Of a DNA stretch of 64,000 bases, positions 41,721-50,872 are shown piece by piece. Each line of letters starts with the position of its first letter. The first letter of the stretch is position 1. The notes under the pieces were generated by a model, which did not search any database, was not told where the DNA came from, and was given only the letters and a program-made list of their open reading frames with translations. The stretch comes from AC-49 sp963766605 (lineage in GTDB: Bacteria; Actinomycetota; Thermoleophilia; Solirubrobacterales; Solirubrobacteraceae). Where the stretch lies: assembly GCA_963766605.1 (NCBI GenBank), contig CAVYAT010000007.1:558001-622000 (forward strand), written 5' to 3'. A program made the position numbers and the translations under genes.

Positions 41721-42908
41721 TCACAGGCCGTAGCTGCGGCCGATCACGTCGAGCATGATCTCGTCGGTGCCGGCGCCGATGCGCGCCAGCCGCGCATCGC
41801 GCCACGCGCGCTCGATCCCGTACTCGACCATGTAGCCCGCGCCGCCGTGGATCTGGATGCACTCGTCCATGACCTCGCACGCGATACGCGACGTGTAGAG
41901 CTTGGCCATCGAGATCTCGCGCACCGGGTAGTCGCCGTCGGCGACGCGCGCGGCGGTCGCGTAGACGAGCTGGCGGGCGGCTTCGATCTTCGTCGCCATC
42001 TCGGCGAACTTGTGGCGCGTGACCTGGAACTTCCCGATCGGCTTGCCGAACGCGTGGCGCTCGTTGGCGTACTGGAGCGTCTGCTCGAACGCGCGCTGGG
42101 CGCCCGCGACGCCGCCGGCGGCAGAGATCAGGCGCTCGCCCTGGAGCTCCCACATGATGTGGTAGAAGCCCTTGCCGACCTGGCCGAGGACGGCCGACGC
42201 GGGGACGCGGACGTCCTGGAACGCGAGCAGCGCCGTGTCGGAGGCGTGCATGCCCATCTTCTCCAGCTTCTTCTCGCGGATCACGCCCGGGCTGTCCATC
42301 GGGACGAGGAACAGGGTGAAGCCCTCGTAGCCGGCGTCAGGGTCGGTCTTGGTGACGAGCACGATCACATCGGCGCGATGGCCGTTGGTGATGTAGGTCT
42401 TCGAGCCGTTGATGACGTACTCGTCGCCGTCGCGCACCGCGCGGGTCTTGATCCCGGCCACGTCGGAGCCGGCGTCGGGCTCGGTGATCCCCAGGCACAG
42501 CACCTTCGTGCCCTGGATCGCCGGCACGAGCCACTCCTGCTTCTGCTCCTCGGTCCCGAATGCGACGATCGGCGGCATCGCCATGTCGGTCTGGACCGCG
42601 AGGCCCATGCCGAGCCCGCCGCAGCGCGCGTGGACGATCTCCTCGGACAGCACGATCGCGGTGAAGTAGTCGCCGCCCTGCCCGCCGTACTGCACGGGCT
42701 TGTCGAGCCCGAGGAAGCCGAGCTCGCCCATCCGCGGGAAGACCCAGTCGCCGAACGTGTCGCGCTCGAACTCCTCTGCGTGAGGGGCGAGCTCCTTGAC
42801 GACGAAGCGGTGGATCGAGTCGCGCAGCTCTTCGTGCTCGTCGGTGAAGCGGTGGAAGCGATGGCGGCTGGTGTAGTCGGGCTTGCGGACGTCGGTGGCT
42901 GCGCTCAT
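41721..42908 (-). CDS. Acyl-CoA dehydrogenase
   Basis: A 395-residue FAD-dependent dehydrogenase. The two signatures are LGITEPDAGSDVAGIKTRA and, near the end, QIHGGAGYMVEYGIERAWRDARL; the catalytic-base position of medium/short-chain enzymes corresponds to the E in YGIER. TACCGT on the minus strand (42916-42921) ends 7 nt before ATG 42908, giving a leaderless-type start. Chain-length preference cannot be read. Confidence 0.95.
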   Translation of the reverse strand: MSAATDVRKPDYTSRHRFHRFTDEHEELRDSIHRFVVKELAPHAEEFERDTFGDWVFPRMGELGFLGLDKPVQYGGQGGDYFTAIVLSEEIVHARCGGLGMGLAVQTDMAMPPIVAFGTEEQKQEWLVPAIQGTKVLCLGITEPDAGSDVAGIKTRAVRDGDEYVINGSKTYITNGHRADVIVLVTKTDPDAGYEGFTLFLVPMDSPGVIREKKLEKMGMHASDTALLAFQDVRVPASAVLGQVGKGFYHIMWELQGERLISAAGGVAGAQRAFEQTLQYANERHAFGKPIGKFQVTRHKFAEMATKIEAARQLVYATAARVADGDYPVREISMAKLYTSRIACEVMDECIQIHGGAGYMVEYGIERAWRDARLARIGAGTDEIMLDVIGRSYGL

Positions 42909-42915
42909 GCCGCCA

Positions 42916-42921
42916 ACGGTA
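42916..42921 (-). promoter_or_regulatory. Minus-10 hexamer TACCGT of the acyl-CoA dehydrogenase gene
   Basis: TACCGT lies 7 nt before ATG 42908. Further upstream AGTAG-N6-CTACT (about 42946-42961) is a small dyad. The rest of the 188-bp gap to 43096 holds a GGCGGG/CCCGCC hairpin (43047-43061) and no gene. Confidence 0.45.
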
Positions 42922-43096
42922 CTCGCTGAGCCACGACGAGTGAACAGTAGGACTTGCTACTTGCTGCCGATCGTCACCGTGACGCGGTGGTGGCTGAGTC
43001 ATTGGGTGTTCCTGACCGCGACACGTCGGTTGTCCGCCACAACGACGGCGGGACACCCGCCTGGGCGGGGGCCGGCGGTGCACCGACGATGCGGCT

Positions 43097-46000
43097 ATGT
43101 CCAACCGACCGATGCGCCTCCTCGCCCTCGTCCTGTTCGCGGCGGCTCTCTGCACCACCTCGATCGCCACCGCCGATCCCGCGCTGCCCGGCTCGACGCA
43201 GCTGCTGAGCCGCTCGAGCGGCTTCGGGGCGCTCGGCGCGTCGTCGGACGGCGAATCGGGCGTTGGCCTGGACGCCGTCAGCGGATCCGGGCGCTTCGTC
43301 GTCTTCGTGTCCGCTGCGCCCGACCTGTCGCCCGACGGAGCGCGCCATGCCGTCGTCCGCGACAACCAGACCGCCATCGTCACGATCGCCGATCGTGTCG
43401 GCACGAGCGGCGCGCTTGCCGACAACGACACTCAGCAGGCCGCGATCAGCTCCGACGGCTCGGCCGTCTGCTTCACCTCGCCGGCCGGGAATCTCGTTCC
43501 GGGCGTCAGTGGGGGCACGACCCACATCTACGCCAAGACGCTCGCCACCGGGGCGCTCGTCCTCGCAGACCGCGGCCCGGGCAACGTCGTCGGCAATGCG
43601 TCTGCTCAGGACTGCGCGCTCGACGCCGACGGCGGCCGCGTGGTGTTCGCGTCGTCGGCCGACAACCTCGCCGCCGCCGACGACCTCGGCTACGGCGACG
43701 TCTTCGTGCGCAATCTCGCCGCGGGCACGACGACCGCCGTCGACACCTGGAGCGGCACGATCGGCGACAAGGGCGCCGACGAGCCGGACATCAACGCCGA
43801 CGGCTCGATCGTCGCCTTCCGATCGATCTCGACCAACCTCCTCGGCCCGGGCGGTGACACCAATGGCGACAGCGACATCTTCATCCGCGCGCTGGGGCCC
43901 AACAACCCGGTGCTCGTCAGCCGCGCCGACGGCCCGGCCGGCGCACAGGGCAACGGCGACGCGTTCCGGCCGTCGATCAGCGACGACGGACAGCGCGTGG
44001 CGTTCGAGTCCACGGGATCGAATCTCGGCGACGGCGACGCCGACCCAACCGACGACGTCCACGTCCGCGACATCGCGGCGGGCACGACGACGCTCGTCAG
44101 CCGTGCCACCGGCCCCGTTGGCGCCAAGGGCGACGCCGAGTCGACCGCTCCGGCGATCTCCGGCGACGGCGGCAGCGTCGCGTTCGCCAGCTTCGCGACG
44201 ACTCTCGGCGCGATCAGCCCCGGCCCGTTCGGCGACGGCGAGCGCCCGCCGCTTGTCTTCGTGCGCGCGCTCGGCCCGCGGACGACGGTGGTCGCCAGCC
44301 GCGCCTCCGGCGTCGCGGGCGCGCTCGACGACGGCGGCGCCTACCGCGCGTCGATCACGACCACCGGCAGCGGCGTCGTCTGGGGCAGCGCGGCGACCGA
44401 CGTCGACCCGCTCGCCTCCGGGCGCTTCGACGAGGTCTTCCAGCGAGACCTGGCCGCCGCGACGACACACCTCGTGTCGCGCCCGGCCGAGGCCTCGGGC
44501 CGCCCCGGCACCGTCGGTCCAGCCGAGATCGGTCGCCGGGCGATCAGCGCCGACGGCCGCTACGTCGTCTTCCTCTCGTCGTCGGACCTCGGGCTGCTGC
44601 CCGCCGGCGCCGCGGGCGATCGCTACGCCTACGTACGCGACACCCTGACCGGCGCGACCACGCTCGTCAGCCGCGCCAGCGGCGCCGGCGGCGCGCCGGC
44701 CGCGGTCGACGACGGCCGGCCGTCGATAAGCGCCGACGGCACCCACGTCGCCTTCGTGTCGCTGTCGGGCGCACTGGGCGGCGACAACCGCCGCGACGAG
44801 GTCTACGTCCGCGATGTGCGCAACGACACGACCACCCTCGCCAGCGTCACCGACGGCGGCCAGGCCGCACCGGGCGGGGCCACGGACCCGGCGCTCGACC
44901 AGGACGGAGGCCGCGTTGCGCTGCGGTCCTCGGATGCGCTCGTCGCGGGCGACGGCAACGGCAAGACCGACGTCTACGTCCGCGACCTCGCGACGCAGAC
45001 GACGATCCTCGCCAGCGTCTCCGGCGGCGGCGCGGGCGGCGACGGCTACGTTGAGGACAGCGTCGACATCAGCGGTGACGGCACGCGCGTCGCGTTCACC
45101 GACAGCTCCGACAACCTCGTCGGAGGCGACGCCAACAACGCGGCGGACGTGTTCGTCCGCGACCTCGCCGCCGGGACGACGACGCTCGCCGACACCACCC
45201 CGGGCGGCCAGAGCCCGACGTCAGGCGCAAACGAGGCGTCGCTCAGCCTCGACGGCAGTCGCGTCTCGTTCCAGGCGTTCGACGTGCTCGTCCCCGGCGT
45301 TCCCCCCGCCACCGGCGAGGTCTACGTCCGCGACCTGTCGACCGGCGCGCTCACGCTGGCCAGCGTCGCCTCCGACGGCACGCCGGCCAACCAGCAGTCG
45401 TTCATCTCGCAGATCAGCGGCGACGGCGACCACGTGACCTTCTTCACCCCGGCGACGAACCTGCCCGGAGCACCGGGAGCGCTGTATGAGCGCGATCTCG
45501 CCGCCGGCACGACGGTGGTCGTCGGCAGCGCCGACGGCTCGAGCGCGCCGCTGCGCGGGGCCGAGTCGCCGGCGCCGTCGGCCGACGGCAGCTGCGTCGT
45601 GTTCGTCGACCGCGAACCGGGCATCGCGGCGGGCATGTTCGCCGGCCCGCAGTTCAACCAGATCTACCTGCGCACGGTGCGCCACGAGTGCCCGCTGATC
45701 GCGCCCGACACGACGATCACCGCCGGCCCGGCGGCCACGATCCACAGCGCCACGGCGACGTTCACCTTCGCGGCGACGTACGCCGGCGCACACTTTCAGT
45801 GTTCGCTCGACGGCGGCGCGTTCGCGGACTGCGCGAGCGCCATCACGACGCCGGCGCTGGCCGACGGCGTCCACCGCCTCGCCGTGCGCGCCGTCGACCT
45901 GGGCGGCGAGACCGACCAGACGCCGGCGCTGAGCACGTTCACTGTGGCCGTCGCGCCGGTGCTCTCTCATGTCTCGGTCAGCCATGCGAGCTTCCGGATC

Positions 46001-46378
46001 GCCAAGGCGCGCACCGCGGTGATCGCCACGGCCAGGGCGAAGGCCGGGAAGACGACGGGCGGCACGACGTTCCGCTGGACGCTGTCGGAGGCCGCGACGG
46101 TCAAGATCGCGATCGCCCAGCGCTTCTCGGGTCGTCGCGCCGGCACGCGCTGCGCCGTCCCGTCACGCAGGCTGCGCAAGCACGCCGCGTGCACCCGGCT
46201 GTTGGCACGCGTCGGGCTCGCCCGCCACGCCAAGTCCGGGCGCGGTTCGCTGACCTTCAGCGGCCGCTGGAACACGCACCGACTGGCCCCGGGTGGCTAC
46301 CAGGCGACACTGACCGCCAAAGATGGCGCCGGGAATGCATCCAAGGCGGTCACCATTCGCTTCCGCGTGATCCGGTGA
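43097..46378 (+). CDS. Large secreted protein with PD40/TolB-like propeller repeats
   Basis: A 1093-residue exported protein. A signal segment (about 1-27) is followed by some fifteen copies of a degenerate unit of the form S-x-DG-x-V-AF-S followed by VFVRDL-AAGTTTLVS, the PD40/WD40-like beta-propeller repeat found in TolB; together they could make two or more propellers. Residues about 870-950 form an Ig-like domain (DTTITAGPAATIHSATATFTF, with a CSLDGG motif), and the last 125 residues a basic beta-domain ending in FRVIR. Start ATG 43097; ATG 43112 is an alternative. Function unknown, extracellular scaffold or binding role inferred. Confidence 0.85.
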   Translation: MSNRPMRLLALVLFAAALCTTSIATADPALPGSTQLLSRSSGFGALGASSDGESGVGLDAVSGSGRFVVFVSAAPDLSPDGARHAVVRDNQTAIVTIADRVGTSGALADNDTQQAAISSDGSAVCFTSPAGNLVPGVSGGTTHIYAKTLATGALVLADRGPGNVVGNASAQDCALDADGGRVVFASSADNLAAADDLGYGDVFVRNLAAGTTTAVDTWSGTIGDKGADEPDINADGSIVAFRSISTNLLGPGGDTNGDSDIFIRALGPNNPVLVSRADGPAGAQGNGDAFRPSISDDGQRVAFESTGSNLGDGDADPTDDVHVRDIAAGTTTLVSRATGPVGAKGDAESTAPAISGDGGSVAFASFATTLGAISPGPFGDGERPPLVFVRALGPRTTVVASRASGVAGALDDGGAYRASITTTGSGVVWGSAATDVDPLASGRFDEVFQRDLAAATTHLVSRPAEASGRPGTVGPAEIGRRAISADGRYVVFLSSSDLGLLPAGAAGDRYAYVRDTLTGATTLVSRASGAGGAPAAVDDGRPSISADGTHVAFVSLSGALGGDNRRDEVYVRDVRNDTTTLASVTDGGQAAPGGATDPALDQDGGRVALRSSDALVAGDGNGKTDVYVRDLATQTTILASVSGGGAGGDGYVEDSVDISGDGTRVAFTDSSDNLVGGDANNAADVFVRDLAAGTTTLADTTPGGQSPTSGANEASLSLDGSRVSFQAFDVLVPGVPPATGEVYVRDLSTGALTLASVASDGTPANQQSFISQISGDGDHVTFFTPATNLPGAPGALYERDLAAGTTVVVGSADGSSAPLRGAESPAPSADGSCVVFVDREPGIAAGMFAGPQFNQIYLRTVRHECPLIAPDTTITAGPAATIHSATATFTFAATYAGAHFQCSLDGGAFADCASAITTPALADGVHRLAVRAVDLGGETDQTPALSTFTVAVAPVLSHVSVSHASFRIAKARTAVIATARAKAGKTTGGTTFRWTLSEAATVKIAIAQRFSGRRAGTRCAVPSRRLRKHAACTRLLARVGLARHAKSGRGSLTFSGRWNTHRLAPGGYQATLTAKDGAGNASKAVTIRFRVIR

Positions 46379-46385
46379 CGCGGGC

Positions 46386-46391
46386 TATTGT
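46386..46391 (+). promoter_or_regulatory. Minus-10 hexamer TATTGT of the crotonase operon
   Basis: TATTGT ends 6 nt before GTG 46398, directly after the stop codon of the giant secreted protein gene. No ribosome-binding site is present. Confidence 0.45.
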
Positions 46392-46397
46392 CATCTC

Positions 46398-47186
46398 GTG
46401 GCCGCCTACGAGACGCTGCTCTACGACATTGCCGACGGCGTCGCGACGATCGCGCTCAACCAGCCCGACAACCGCAACGCGCTGTCGGAGACGATGCTCG
46501 ACGAGCTGCTTGCGGCGTTCGCCGCAGCGCGCGACGACGACGACGTCCGCTGCGTCGTCCTCGCCTCGACGCACCCCAAGACATGGTCCTCGGGCGCCAA
46601 CCTCGGCGGCTTCGCCGGTGACGTCCCGCTGATCCACCGCCACCTCGGCACGGCGGGCAAGCTGCCCGACCTGTTCGAGCTGATCGGCGCGCTGGGCAAG
46701 CCGAGCATCGTCAAGGCCGGCGGCCATGTGCTCGCCGGGGCGCTCGGGCTCGCACTCGCGTGTGACCTGATCGTCGCCTCTGAGGAGGCGTCGTTCGGGA
46801 CACCCGAGATCAACGTCGGTGTGTTCCCGTTCGTCATCAGCGCGCTGATCGTGCGCAACGTCGGGCGCAAGAAGGCAGCCGAGCTGATGCTGCTCGGCGA
46901 GCGCATCGATGCCGCGGAGGCGCACCGGATCGGGATCGTCAACCGCGTTGTTGGCGCCGGCGAGCTCGACGCGGCGGTCGACGAATGGGCGGCCAAGCTC
47001 GCCGCCTCTTCCCCGCTGATCATGCGCATGGGCAAGGACGCACTGCACAATCAGGTCGACATGGGCCAGGCCGACGCGATGGAGTTCCTGCGCGCGCAGC
47101 TGACGCTCGCGCAATCGACCGACGACATCCGCGAGGGCGTGACCGCGTTCTTCGAGAAGCGCGAGCCGCAGTGGACGGGGCGCTGA
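46398..47186 (+). CDS. Enoyl-CoA hydratase-related protein (crotonase)
   Basis: A 262-residue crotonase. CoA/oxyanion segments are NQPDNRNALSETMLDEL, ASTHPKTWSSGANLGGFAGD and KAGGHVLAGALGLALACDLIVASEEASFGTPEINVGVFPF. The second catalytic glutamate region EASFGTPEINVG is intact. First gene of an operon with the arginase-like and carboxyltransferase genes; its TGA shares one base with the next ATG. An acyl-CoA degradation role is suggested by the context. Confidence 0.92.
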   Translation: MAAYETLLYDIADGVATIALNQPDNRNALSETMLDELLAAFAAARDDDDVRCVVLASTHPKTWSSGANLGGFAGDVPLIHRHLGTAGKLPDLFELIGALGKPSIVKAGGHVLAGALGLALACDLIVASEEASFGTPEINVGVFPFVISALIVRNVGRKKAAELMLLGERIDAAEAHRIGIVNRVVGAGELDAAVDEWAAKLAASSPLIMRMGKDALHNQVDMGQADAMEFLRAQLTLAQSTDDIREGVTAFFEKREPQWTGR

Positions 47187-48007
47187 TGGCCAGGCCCGAG
47201 ACCTCGCTCGTCGCGCTGCTGTGCCGGACCTCCGACCGCGCCCCCGAAGCCGGGATCGCCGTCGAGGCGCTCGCGGTCGAGCTCGGCGACCTGACGGGCC
47301 TGGACGCGCGCATGATCGGCTCGCCGGGACTGTCGCGCAGCGCCCGCTACGACGCCGACCTTCAGGATTCGCGCGGCTGCCTGCTCGAGGCGGGCGGCCA
47401 GATCGACGACGCTTTGAGCGCGGGACGGCGGCCGGTGCTGGTGGCCGGCGACTGCTCGATCGCCCTGACGACGCTGCCGACCGTCGCCCGTCACCACCCC
47501 GAGGCCTTCGTGCTGTGGCTCGACGCGCACGCCGACTTCAACACGCCCGAGACGTCCGCCTCGGGCTACCTCGGCGGGATGGGTCTCGCCGGCGCCTGCG
47601 GGCTGTGGTCGGCGGGACTGACCAGCGACCCGCCGCTGGACCCGACACGGGTCATCACGTGCGGCGTGCGCGACGTCGAGGGCCCCGAGCAGGTGGCGCT
47701 CGAGCGCAGCGGCGTGGTGCGGATCGAGCATCCGACGCTGCTCGGACGGGCGGTGGCCGGGCGCGAGCTGTTCGTCCATCTCGACCTCGACGTCCTCGAC
47801 GCGTCCGTGCTGCCGGCCCTGTTCCCGGCCCCCGGCGGCCTGTCGGAGGACGGGCTGTCAGACCTGCTGCACGACGTCGCAACGTCGTGTGACCTGATCG
47901 GCGCCGAGATCACCGGCCTGACCGATCCCGACCTGGCCGGACTGGCGGCGTCGATCGTCGAGCCGCTGGCGCTGTCGGTCGAGCTGCTTCATCACGGAGG
48001 AGACTGA
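47186..48007 (+). CDS. Arginase/agmatinase/formiminoglutamase family protein
   Basis: A 273-residue ureohydrolase-fold protein. Metal motifs are AGDCS (family GGDHS, so the first histidine ligand is replaced by cysteine), DAHADFN and HLDLDVLD. The second and third motifs are intact. The altered first motif makes its metal stoichiometry and substrate uncertain. It overlaps the crotonase stop by one base and precedes the carboxyltransferase by 8 bp, so it is embedded in an acyl-CoA operon, an odd setting for a ureohydrolase. Confidence 0.88.
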   Translation: MARPETSLVALLCRTSDRAPEAGIAVEALAVELGDLTGLDARMIGSPGLSRSARYDADLQDSRGCLLEAGGQIDDALSAGRRPVLVAGDCSIALTTLPTVARHHPEAFVLWLDAHADFNTPETSASGYLGGMGLAGACGLWSAGLTSDPPLDPTRVITCGVRDVEGPEQVALERSGVVRIEHPTLLGRAVAGRELFVHLDLDVLDASVLPALFPAPGGLSEDGLSDLLHDVATSCDLIGAEITGLTDPDLAGLAASIVEPLALSVELLHHGGD

Positions 48008-48015
48008 ACCACGCC

Positions 48016-49593
48016 ATGGCTACCGAACCCGCACCCGCACCCTCGATTCTGCGCCCGCTGGTCGAGGACCTGGAGGCGCGCCGCGAGGCCGCCAAGCTCG
48101 GCGGCGGCGAGGAGCGCATCGCGCGCCAGCACGCGCAGGACAAGCTGACCGCGCGCGAGCGCATCGCGCTGCTGATCGACGAGGGCACGTTCACCGAGCT
48201 GGGCATCCACGCCGGAATCCATCATTCGGTTCGCGGGCTGGAGGACAAGGAGGCGCCGGCCGACGGCGTCATCACCGGCTACGGCGCGGTCGACGGCCGG
48301 CTGGTCGCGGTCGCCGCCTATGACTTCACGGTCATGGCCGGCTCGATGGGGATGACCGGCGAGACGAAGGTCGCGCGGCTGCGCGAGCTGGCGCTGACCA
48401 AGCGGATTCCGATGGTGTGGCTGCTCGACAGCGCCGGCGCGCGCATCCAGGAGGCGGTCGGGTCGCTGTTCGCCGGCTCCGGGCACCTGTTCCGCGAGGA
48501 GGTGATCGCCAGCGGCGTGATCCCGCAGGTCGCCGCGCTGATGGGCCCGTGCGCGGCCGGAACCGCGTACATCCCGGGTCTCGCCGACTTCGTGCCGATG
48601 GTCGCCGGGCGCGGGTCGATGGCGCTCGCCGGACCGCACCTCGTGCGCGCGGCGATCGGCGAGGACGTCACCCAGGAGGAGCTCGGCGGCTCGAAGATCC
48701 ACTGCCGCAAGTCCGGCGTTGGTGATCTCGAGGTCGCCGACGATCCCCAGTGCATCGAGAAGATCAAGGAGTACCTGTCGTTCTTCCCCGCGCACTGCGA
48801 GGAGGCGCCGCCGGTCGTGGGGTGCAGCGACCCGATCGACCGCGCCGACGAGGAGCTGCTGGACGTCATCCCCGAGTCCAACCGCAAGCCGTACGACATG
48901 TACGAGGTGATCAAGCGGATCGTCGACGACGGCGTGTACTTCGACATGAAGCCGCAGTGGGCGAAGACGATCATCACCTGCTTCGCACGCTTCGGGGGGC
49001 GCCCGGCCGGGATCGTCGCCAGTCAGCCGCGCCAGCTCGGCGGCATCCTCAACAACGACTCGGCCGACAAGGCGGCGCGGTTCGTGAACCTGTGCAACGC
49101 CTACGGGATCCCGCTGGTGTTCCTGCAGGACGTCCCGGGCTTCATGGTCGGGACCAAGGCCGAGGAGGCGGGGATCATCCGCCACGGCGCCAAGATGCTC
49201 TACGCGATCTCCAACGCGACGGTGCCGAAGATCACCGTCGTGCTGCGCAAGGCCTACGGCGCCGGCTACTACGTGATGAACGGCCGCGCGTTCGAGCCCG
49301 ACCTGATCGTCGCCTGGCCGACGGCCGAGATCAGCGTGATGGGGGCCGAGGGCGCGGTCGAGATCATCTTCCGCAAGCAGGTCGAGGAGGCCGAGGATCC
49401 AGCGGCGATGAAGGCACAGCTGATCGCCAACTACCGCCAGATCATCGACGTGTACATCGCGGCCCGCAACGCGATGATCGACGACGTCATCGACCCCCGC
49501 GAGACGCGGCCGACGATCTGCCGAGCGCTGGCGATGGCCCAGGGCAAGCGCGTCGAGCGCCCGTACAAGAAGTCGGGCGTCGTTCCCGTCTAG
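48016..49593 (+). CDS. Acyl-CoA carboxylase beta subunit (carboxyltransferase)
   Basis: A 525-residue carboxyltransferase of the AccD/PCCB type. The N-half has the DKLTARERIALLIDEGTFTELG entry and LLDSAGARIQEAVGSLFAGSG; the C-half has FLQDVPGFMVGTKAEEAGIIRHGAKMLYA and GAGYYVMNGRAFEPDLIVAWP. Together with a biotin carboxylase and a biotin carrier it would carboxylate an acyl-CoA. Neither subunit is adjacent; the free carrier at 33397 is a candidate partner. An AGGAGA sequence lies upstream of ATG 48016. Confidence 0.94.
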   Translation: MATEPAPAPSILRPLVEDLEARREAAKLGGGEERIARQHAQDKLTARERIALLIDEGTFTELGIHAGIHHSVRGLEDKEAPADGVITGYGAVDGRLVAVAAYDFTVMAGSMGMTGETKVARLRELALTKRIPMVWLLDSAGARIQEAVGSLFAGSGHLFREEVIASGVIPQVAALMGPCAAGTAYIPGLADFVPMVAGRGSMALAGPHLVRAAIGEDVTQEELGGSKIHCRKSGVGDLEVADDPQCIEKIKEYLSFFPAHCEEAPPVVGCSDPIDRADEELLDVIPESNRKPYDMYEVIKRIVDDGVYFDMKPQWAKTIITCFARFGGRPAGIVASQPRQLGGILNNDSADKAARFVNLCNAYGIPLVFLQDVPGFMVGTKAEEAGIIRHGAKMLYAISNATVPKITVVLRKAYGAGYYVMNGRAFEPDLIVAWPTAEISVMGAEGAVEIIFRKQVEEAEDPAAMKAQLIANYRQIIDVYIAARNAMIDDVIDPRETRPTICRALAMAQGKRVERPYKKSGVVPV

Positions 49594-49700
49594 TGCCGGT
49601 GATCTACGGGCTGTGCGGGCCGCTCGGACCGTCGTAGCGCGAGCGGACCGACCCCTTCGCCTGGGGATTGTGCATCCGGACCGGGGGCATAGTCCGTTGG

Positions 49701-50872
49701 GTGACCGACGACGTTGTGAGCCGCGCTCGCGGGCTGCTGGACGGCAACTGGCGCGAGGGCCACTACCGCGGGCTCGACTACGCGTTCAGCGTGCCGAGCC
49801 CGCGCTCCTATCCGTGGCAGTGGTACTGGGATTCGTGTTTCCACGCGATCGTGCGCTCGCGCTGGGAGCCCCAGCGCGCGCGGGGGAGCTCGAGACGCTG
49901 CTGACGGCCAGCGAGGACGGCTTCATCGGCCACACGATCCTGTGGGAACGGCCGCTGGATGCGGCGCGCCTGATCCGCTACAACGCCGCGACGAGGCGCG
50001 ATCTGATGACCCGCACGATCCAGCCGCCGGTGCTTGCCTGGGCCTGGTCGCTGGCCGTCGGCGACCCGGGCGCGGAGCCGCGCATCGCACGTCATCACGA
50101 ATGGCTGAGCGCCCACCGCGACCTCGACGGCGACGGGCTGCTGTGGATCGTCCAGCCCGACGAGTCGGGCATGGACGCGTCGCCGAAGTTCGACCATGTG
50201 TGGGGGCGCTTCGCGCAGGGGACGCCGATGTTCCCGCTGCTCATCGCGCGCAACCGGCGCATCGGCTGGGACGCCAGGCGCTGCTCGACGGTCGTCTGCG
50301 AAGTGGTGACCAACGTCGCGTGGTCGCTGAGCGAGCAGGCGCTCGGGCGCCCGTCGCCGACGCCGGCGCTGATCGAGCGGCTGTGGGACGACGACGCCGG
50401 GCGTTTCTTCGACGACGTCCGCGGCGCGGCCCGGCCGACGCCGGGCCCGTCGCGGCCCCGGACGTGGGACACGCTGGCGCCGCTGGCGCTGCCCGACCTG
50501 CCCGACGAGATCTCCCAGCGGCTGATCGCCGAGGTGCTGCGCGCGCCCGGCTTCGCCCACGGCGTCCCGCTGCCCGCCGTCGCCCTCGACGATCGGACGC
50601 ACTCCGCACGGTCGACGTGGTGGGGGCTTCATCGCCACTGGCGGGGGCCGTCGTGGGTCAACAGCGCGTGGTTGGTCTGGCTCGGCCTACGCCGCCTCGG
50701 CCACGACGACGAGGCGGCCGCGATGGCCGGCCGCCTCGCCGCCGTCGTGTCCCGCGAGGGCTTTCGCGAGTACTACGAATCGCGCAGTGGGCGTGGCATG
50801 GGCGCCGACGACTTCGGCTGGTCGACGCTGCTCGCCGAGATGGTCTCACCGCGCCGGGCGGGTCAGCCGTGA
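49701..50872 (+). pseudogene. GH63-like glycoside hydrolase (MGH1 type), one frameshift
   Basis: The N-terminal 60 residues (from GTG 49701: GLLDGNWREGHYRGLDYAF, then YPWQWYWDSCFHAI) and the rest (ELETLLTASEDGFIGHTILWERPL onward) lie in different frames that meet at the GGGGG run 49882-49886, where one base appears to be missing. The protein is a helical-barrel hydrolase resembling mannosylglycerate/glucosylglycerate hydrolases, with the acidic WDSCFH and DESGMDASPKFD segments and the terminal GADDFGWSTLL. CATAGT ends 7 nt before GTG 49701. Its 3 prime end overlaps the MFS gene by 27 bp. Confidence 0.8.
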
